This document shows, piece by piece, positions 57,298 through 64,000 of a stretch of DNA of 64,000 bases (within the stretch, counting starts at the first letter, position 1; each line of letters opens with the position of its first letter). The stretch comes from Scilla litardierei (Eukaryota; Streptophyta; Magnoliopsida; Asparagales; Asparagaceae). The stretch covers positions 194,753,689 through 194,817,688 of the forward strand of contig CM061141.1 in assembly GCA_030789695.1 (NCBI GenBank), read 5' to 3'. The notes under the pieces are model-generated. The model was not told the origin of the DNA. It searched no databases and was given only the letters and a program-made list of their open reading frames with translations. A program made the translations under genes and the position numbers.

Positions 57298-58549
57298 TGA
57301 TGACAAACCAACATAAATAATAATCAAAAATAATGAACTAAATGGAATATACTTACTCCCCCTGCATTGATGACACATTAGTTCCATATGAAATAATAAA
57401 CACATTCATCAAGCAGACGAGGGAAGTAAAAATTCAAATCCAATATTTGAAATTTAGGATTTGAAATCCATTTTTATATCTTAACTCCCCCTGAATCTAA
57501 CATATCAAATTAGATTCAAGGTAAATTTCCATTTAGCACATGCCATTATTATATCTCTCCCCCTTTGGCATAATCCAAAAAGTGCGGGAGGAAGACAATG
57601 ATAATAGATCATGGCCAAATAGTACATGAAACACGGGAGTCGAAGAATACGACCTCGGTCCAATGACACCAAAGTAAAATACCAAAACATATTAAAGGTG
57701 TGCCAAAGAGACTTTAGTCGAAAAACGAAAAATTTAAATCATCAAAATAACAAATGTAAATTCACTTATTGATGAAATGAATTTACTCTCCAATATCAAC
57801 ATTTATAGCTATTTTAGTGCATGGAAAACAATTCTATGTTTTCATACAACTAAAGCTATTGAATCAAAATAAATCGTCGAGCGACGAAATCAATATCAGA
57901 GACATACATAAAATGTGCACAAAGGAATGAACCATCAGAAGAGTGGTGCACATCATAGAATATCAAATGACACAATATCGATCGAAAAAGAGCATAAAGT
58001 AAAAGCACATCAAAACTAAGTGAAGTGTGCGATGAGAAGTGACAAGGTGATAAAAGTAATACGAAAATCATCATAATAACTTTTAAAACATGTCATGCCA
58101 AAAATAGATAAGAATTTCAAAGTATTTGTGGCATTCACAATTCTATCATGCTAGGAGAAACAAAATGATACCAATGTAAAGAAATAGATTTTAACCAAGC
58201 ATGCATTCAACCCTCATGGATACCAAATGTAATATCATACTTACAACATTAAGCTCCCCCTACATTGGTGCATTACCTAAGCACCATCAACTCCGTTTGA
58301 ATGAAAGTCTTCGCAAATCGAGGAGTTGGTAGGGTTGATATCCCACGGTGGATTGAACCTAAAAAACTTCATTTTGGTATCCAAAACCCCTTTTGGATCC
58401 AATGGGTTAGACAACAAATTTGAAATACGAAATTAAAATAATTGTAACCCATGAGTTAATGTAATCAAAATCAATTTTATAAACAAATGCCTTGGTACCC
58501 ATAACATGATCATAAACTCATGGTACCAAGCATTGAAGAGTTAAAGGAA
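57298..58549 (-). other. Short copia interior without pol
   Basis: AT-rich DNA with several CCCCCT-type purine-tract-like words (complement side) near 57357, 57486, 57560 and 58253. No protease, integrase or reverse transcriptase frame. Complete SIRE elements carry more than 4 kb of pol here, so it is deleted. Confidence 0.7.
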
Positions 58550-60512
58550 CTAACCCTTCGGAAACCAAGTCCAAGAGGAACTTGACTTTCCAACATAATC
58601 ATCATTCAAAATAACATCATTAATATAGGATTGCACATAAACATTCATAGCATCATCGCTAGTGTTCTTGGGACCCCAAATAGTGTACATTTTGGGAATC
58701 CTCTTCCTAGTAGTTGCATGCACAAAAGGTTGATTTCTATGTGGTGCATGTGGCCTAGGAGCATGAGATGTGTATGCATGAGGATGATTATGAGAGAGGG
58801 CATTCACATGTGGATTAGATGTGTGAACATAAGCATTATGATATGCATGAGCATGATTACGTGCACGTGGGTGTCTCATATGAGTGTTTGCACGTGCTCG
58901 TGGGTGCGGAGCATAAAAATCATTATAAGCATGCACCGGTGGAGTAGGATGTGTGTTCCTACGTGGCATAGCATGTGAGTACAAAAATGCATGACCCCTC
59001 TTTGGAGGTCTACCCAAAGTGGGTTTCTTTCCAAATGGGGGTGTGTACAAAGTGAAAGCACTATTGGTAGGAGAACTACCAATGGGGTGTTTGCTCCCAC
59101 ACGTCGAGGCATCGGATGTCGGCCTAACAAAGGTGGTAGGCGATTTGGATGAGTCTCCCATCTTATACCCCAAGCCAATGTGGTGTTTGGCCGGAAGTAA
59201 GTCATTTAGGATATTATCCAAATGGCCCTTACCTTTATTGAAATCATTGATACGGCCTAACGTGCACTCATACTTCTCTTTGAGAGAATGCAAAGAAGCA
59301 TCCAAAGTGGATACTTGCGATGTGAGTGCATAAACACGTGATTTGAGATTCTTATTCTCAATACTCAAAGTTGAGTTTTGAGACGTCAAATCCGCTATCA
59401 CATGTTCATCCGAATTCTCAAAATGAACATGCTCAAGTTGAGATTTGAGGTTCTTCACCTCATTTCTCAACAAACCATTATGAGTAAGCAAACTTGCTTT
59501 CTCATTGGCGAGAGTCTCAATAATGGTGTCATTGTTGGTGATGGTAGACTTAGGAGAGGTTTGGAGGCTAACAAGTTCATCTTTGGTCTTATTATATCTA
59601 TCTACTAACTTAGTAAATTTAGACCAAATTTCTTGGTTTGCTAACCTCATTTCATCAATAGTAGGTTCTCCGCTTCCATCCTCGCTACCATCCTCGCTTT
59701 CATCCTCGCTATCATCGAATGAGGACTTTTGAACTTTTGCCTCATTAGCCATGAAGCAAAGTTTTGCTTTCTCCACTCTTCCATCATCCGACTCTCCACT
59801 TGAGGAATCCTCTTCGGAGTCGGTGAATGTGCCAACAAGTCCTTTCTTGTACTTTCTCGACTTGTCGTACTTCGATGCTTTCCCCTTCTCCTTGTGTTTG
59901 TAGAGAGGACAATCCGGTTTGATGTGCCCTGGCTTGTTGCATTTATAACACACGGGAGTAGAAGCATTAGTCGAACTAACTTTAGATTTATTCAAAGATA
60001 TACCTTCTCGGAGGAATCGATCGAACTTCCTTGCCATACGGGCAATGGATTCCATGTCCAATTCGTCTTCCGATTTTTCATCATCGGTAGATGGAGCGAC
60101 CTTGAAGGCAATCGTCTTTTTCTTTGGCTCATCTTGCTTCAAGTACGCTTTCATCTTTTCCTTCATTTGGATCTTACTATCCTTGCGTACCTCGTAAGAC
60201 AACAATGTACCCATTAGTTGTACGACGGTATATTTATTCATGTCATTACCTTCCTCGATGGCGAAGGTACGCCTTTGCCAACATGATGGAAGACCGTCGA
60301 TAATCTTCGCAACTTTCTCCTTTTGGGTATAGACCTTCCCAAGAGCTTCCAAGTCGTTTGATATATCCACGAAGCGAGCGTAATATTCCTTCATGGTTTC
60401 GCCCTGCTCCATATGAAACAACTCAAATTCTTTATTAGCAACGACGAGTTTAGAATCTTTTACCGTACTCGATCCTTCGTGCAATATGAGGAGTTGGTTC
60501 CATATTTGATAT
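58550..60512 (-). pseudogene. gag: SIRE-like copia Gag, copy 2 (5' end cut off)
   Basis: The frame is open from the LTR junction at 60512 to the stop at 58550. It begins within the segment matching residues 108-111 of copy 1 (YQIW) because the Del-like LTR entered there. It keeps the second half of the UBN2 domain, the CCHC knuckle and the coiled coil. Unlike copy 1 it keeps the C-terminal tail, which is very rich in His, Pro, Ala and Asn (HAHAYHNAYVHTSNPHVNA) and ends near IPKMYTIWGPKN. The N-terminal part presumably lies beyond the window, past the inserted element. Confidence 0.85.
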
Positions 60513-63342
60513 TGTCACGCCCCGCTTCCCAAAAATATGGAGGCGAAGCGTGAGAAGGTCCGCTCAGACTTGAAGCTACAAAGCTGCAAGTCCGATAAGC
60601 GTCGATCAAGTTTAAAACTGCAGGTCCTTGCAACGCTAACGAAACAAAGATAATAATAATTAAATGAGACAAAAGAAACATCTCAGAATATCCATAAAAT
60701 AAGTTTCCAACATCGCAGAAAAGCCACCAGGCAAAAGAAAAGACTCTAAAGGCCCAAACATGGCCAACAAAAGTACAGAGTACAAAACAACGGTGCTACG
60801 CGCCAACAACTAACAAAAGGCCTACAACAACATAAAGCTCAACAAAAACTCAAAGCATAGACACCGGTGTCCACCAAAATCCTCCTGGCAATCATGGGCT
60901 CAGACTCAGCGTCAGCAACTATCTCGTCTGCTACAACTATCTCTGGCTCAGGGTCTAACATGTGACACCCAAAGAGAAAGGGCACATGTCAGCAAGTCTG
61001 GAAGACTTGTGCAAGTGAAACTGAAAGTACAAGTAAGAGCAACCTAGCAGTTCTAGCATGATGCAAATGACATGGCAGTTAAAGTATGAGTGCAACAGGT
61101 AAAGTAAAGCGAGGAAAAGTACGAGCATGGCATGAAATTCACAAGACAAGTACAAGACAAGAAAAGTAAGCACCTCGTGCACAGAGTTCACGCCTTACAG
61201 CTAAAGAGGCTGTACGGGCACACTTTTACGCTGAGTGGTCGCTCAACCCTACCCCTCCACGTGTATCGAGCCAGGGCCTTACCCCCGAACTTGGAATGCT
61301 CGCTTCTGGACCACGAGCCAGGAAGTGTGTAAACAAGTATGGCGTAGGGGTGCACCTAGCCGGACAAGTAGTACGAGGACAAGTATTGTAGCGTGTGCTA
61401 TGATGCAACAATCAATGCATGGATGACATGACATGGCAGTTAAAGTAAAGCGTACCGGTAAGGAAAGTAAACGTGACAGTTTTAGCATGCATGAATGACA
61501 AGTTTAATGGTTGGATCTAGCTTCGTTGTCAAGCTAGATCATTTAGGTGACGGATCTAGTTTCGTTGTCAAACTAGATCAAATAGGCGTCTAGCCAGCTA
61601 TCATTTCACTGACTAGTCTCTTTTACGCTAAAAGCAAGGAAGTGGCCTAAAAACATGGCCCTACACAAGAGTTGGCAAGTTTCACTTGCCTGCAACTATC
61701 ACGTCAAGAAAACACCGTCCAACGAGTCCAAAGTCACGATTCCTACGTGCACAAGTCCACCGGCCTACATCCGTTTTATTAATCTTGATTAGTGAATTCT
61801 AAAACATTTAAAATACTTTTAAAATACTGATTTTAGTCTTGATTAGCATGCAATTGGGTTTGGGGGTCCTAGGGGTGCAAAACGTTACCTCAACACGACG
61901 CGAAAGATACACCGGCGTCGGGTAGCGACGCCGGGGGTTGGAATAAAAGATCGCGCTCCAAGTCCAGATTCCAATTAGTTTCCTCGCTGGAAATTTCAGA
62001 GCAATCAACCCGGGCGACGATTCCAGATTCCAAAGCTCGTACGTGCGACGACGGGCTACGACGTGCGACGACGTCGTACGCGACGAATCCTCGAAGAGCG
62101 AGCACCAAGGTGGGGCCCACAGTAGTCCTAGGGACCTTTGGGGGACCCACAATAACTCTGGAGAACTTGGGGGGCCCACGGTGGCAAGCGGTGTGACGGG
62201 TGCGGGGTTGCGACGTATGGCCGTCGGTCGTACACAACCGATGCGGGGAGAACCGTCGGTCGTGCGCTGTGAATGCGGGGGCTGCGACGTTGGGGTGTGC
62301 AGCGGCTGCGGGCGATGCTTGGGTGCGGGGTTTCTCTTCGGTCTGGTCGATGGGGAGCTTCGGTCGTGCGCTTGGATGCGAGCGGGACAGCGTTGCAACG
62401 TTGCAACGCTTGCAACGTCGGTCGCTGCGGGCGTTTCCTTCGGTCGGGCACGGAGCGGAGCGGGGAACGAAGCGGAGCGCTGTGCGGGGGTCGGTGCGGA
62501 GCGGGGCCTCGGTCAGACCGAGAGCTCCTCTCGGTCAAGCGGGGAACGGGCGGGGGTTGGCTGCAGCGGTGCGGAGCGGCGAGAATGCGGGCGAGGCGGC
62601 CGGTCAGAGCGGGCGGATGCGGGGGTTTTCTTCGGTCGTACGGGGTGCTGAACGTCGCAACGTTGCGACGATTCGTCGCAACGTCCAAAATGAGTTTGGA
62701 AGAGGCTAGGGCTAATTTCTTTGAAAAATAGGACTTGCTAGGGGTTGCTTATATAGTATAGGTGGGTTGACTTGGTCTAGGGCTAAATCTAATAGGATTA
62801 GAAGTTCAAAAAGATTTGAAATTTGAATTTAAACTTCTCCAACCCATTCTAGGATTTGACCTGGTCCAAATGAGCTGGAAATTGGCGCAAAAATTCTTTA
62901 AAACGTTTAAAACTCAAATAAATTTTATTTGGCCGAAAATACTTTATAAATTAATTATTAAAAATAATATAAAACTTGTAAAAATTATAAAAGTAATCAA
63001 ATAAACTCCAAAAATTATAAAATAATTATCGTGGTGATCGTGGCGACGAATGTGAGCTAACTAAGAAGACGGATCTCAAATTCGACGTCGGACGACGAAA
63101 CTAAAAATAGAAACGTCTCCCGTCAAGAGTGAGAATCGTCACGTCTCATCGAGTAAGTTTAAATTGTGGAAAAACGACTCAAGAAACGTCGTTCCAAATT
63201 AGTGCCACTATTTAATACTCCCAGAGACGTTCGCAACGGCATATCACCCAAAAGTATTCACAATCAAATAAAGTCTAAAATAAACACGTGCACGACCAAA
63301 AGCACGTGCACGAAAAACATACGACGAAAATTGGTCGTTACA
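60513..63342 (-). repeat. 3' LTR of the Del-like element (minus strand)
   Basis: Homologous to 11002-13817 in reverse. The TATA box is at about 62758-62745 (minus) and the CpG-dense leader at 62690-62050, where GACCGA and CGTCGCA words are partly rearranged. Frames up to 202 codons on either strand in this block are products of base composition. Confidence 0.88.
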
Positions 63343-63355
63343 TCCTCCCCACCTT
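63343..63355 (-). other. Polypurine tract
   Basis: The minus strand reads AAGGTGGGGAGGA before the LTR, the same as at 17348-17360. Confidence 0.8.
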
Positions 63356-64000
63356 AGAATAAAGTCCGTCCTCGGACTTTCTAATATATCTAGTCGCTCT
63401 AATAACTACCCCAATCAAGTCATATAATTCAAACCAAGTATAGTCATTACAAATGCTCATATATGCACTAGGTAGTCAAACATCAACACTACCAACACGT
63501 ATATATATACATTCACGTACGTTATTCATTAATACCTATTATAGTCCGTCAACTTCATGCATGTATTTCAATCAGGTATATAAACATACATCCCTTATAT
63601 AACTGCTACTCGCAAACAATAGTTCAGATACTTATATAGGATAGTCTCACACTTAGCCAATACAATCATTGCTCTACCTATACGTAGCTACCTATGCACA
63701 AACATCAAGGGTATACTACCCTCTAATAATCCCTAGTATTCATCCAACACCAAACACATCAACACATGTAGTCACACCATGCTATAATTAAGTCAAGTTT
63801 CACTATATATATATATATATATATACCACTACTATAGTTTCATAATATATAGCCATTCTAATACATGCAAATAGTTCACCATATGTTCACATCACGTACG
63901 GTCCTATAACTGTATTTACGACACGCCACATATATCATAGTCATCAATACCTATAACTAAGCACATACTTACACGTGCATGGTGCACACCCATACACGCT
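63356..64000 (-). other. Interior of the Del-like element up to the window edge
   Basis: AT-rich, non-coding; reverse-complement homologue of about 16720-17348, including a TA run at 63804-63823. Confidence 0.75.

Larger units (their letters stand above)
53694..60512 (-). mobile_element. Tandem SIRE-like copia array (gag-LTR-gag) without pol
   Basis: Minus-strand order: gag copy 2 (60512-58550), short interior, polypurine tract (57297-57282), one LTR (57281-55556), primer site, gag copy 1 (55436-53694). One LTR thus serves as 3' LTR of the first unit and 5' LTR of the second, as expected after unequal recombination. The gags are almost identical. Only about 1.2 kb without pol separates gag 2 from the LTR, so the unit is a gag-only non-autonomous derivative. 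The left end is cut at LINE-E DNA and the right end by the Del-like element at 60513. Confidence 0.85.
60513..64000 (-). mobile_element. Del-like non-coding LTR element, partial (minus strand)
   Basis: A 2830-bp LTR (60513-63342) starts, on the minus strand, TGTAACGACC and ends GGGGCGTGACA. A purine tract (63355-63343) adjoins its right side, so it is the 3' LTR of a minus-strand element whose interior continues past 64000. The interior matches the right half of the element at 11002-20183 in reverse. Sequence differences from that copy are far more numerous than between its own LTRs. It inserted into copia gag copy 2, with GATAT (60508-60512) as the likely target duplication. Confidence 0.88.

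Noticed and set aside
58631..58978. 115-codon Met/Cys/Ile-rich plus frame
   Set aside because: It is the antisense shadow of the His-rich Gag tail.

Overview
This is nuclear DNA of a flowering plant, probably a eudicot. It is an intergenic heap of nested transposable elements. The evidence is Ty3/gypsy and Ty1/copia LTR retrotransposons with plant-type primer binding sites, plant L1-type LINEs (ORF1 with a DUF4283-like domain and a CCHC knuckle; ORF2 with endonuclease, reverse transcriptase and zf-RVT), a tRNA-derived SINE, foldback MITEs, a candidate Helitron and plant-style introns. I found no intact host gene, no rRNA or tRNA gene and no CRISPR array. All boundaries, repeat counts and divergences were read by hand.

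Layout. (1) 1-10233: a partial minus-strand Athila/Tat-like gypsy element (gag remnant, primer site, 1.8-kb LTR), split by a complete non-coding LTR element at 40-7511 (minus, 1.2-kb LTRs, duplication GCTCA). (2) 10234-20508: a piece of a Del/Tekay-like LTR, split by a complete non-coding element at 11002-20183 (plus, 2.8-kb LTRs, duplication GCCTT). (3) 20509-21892: ORF1 of a LINE (LINE-A, minus). (4) 21902-38108: a candidate non-autonomous Helitron. It ends in a perfect 18-bp palindrome plus CTAG and carries a kinesin-7 exon and the last exon of an ABCG/PDR transporter. A Tat-lineage gypsy element (29228-36664, duplication GAATG) sits inside it, with a broken gag, an antisense gene and no pol. 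(5) 38109-53693: a cluster of LINEs (F, B, C, D, E), two foldback MITEs and one SINE, nearly all joined at (TA)n tracts. LINE-B has an uninterrupted 1184-residue ORF2. (6) 53694-60512: a tandem gag-LTR-gag piece of a SIRE-like copia element without pol (minus). (7) 60513-64000: an LTR and part of the interior of a Del-like element (minus), related to the one at 11002-20183, inserted in the second copia gag.

How the parts relate. Most LTR elements here cannot move alone: two are non-coding, one keeps gag plus an antisense gene, and one keeps gag only. They would depend on enzymes made elsewhere. The only long intact enzyme gene is LINE-B ORF2, whose start codon overlaps the ORF1 stop codon, suggesting translation by termination and reinitiation. 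The most notable items are the exon-carrying Helitron candidate, the (TA)n-bordered LINE cluster, the paired hairpin MITEs, the gag-plus-antisense-gene Tat element with its own TATA box, and the tandem copia array.
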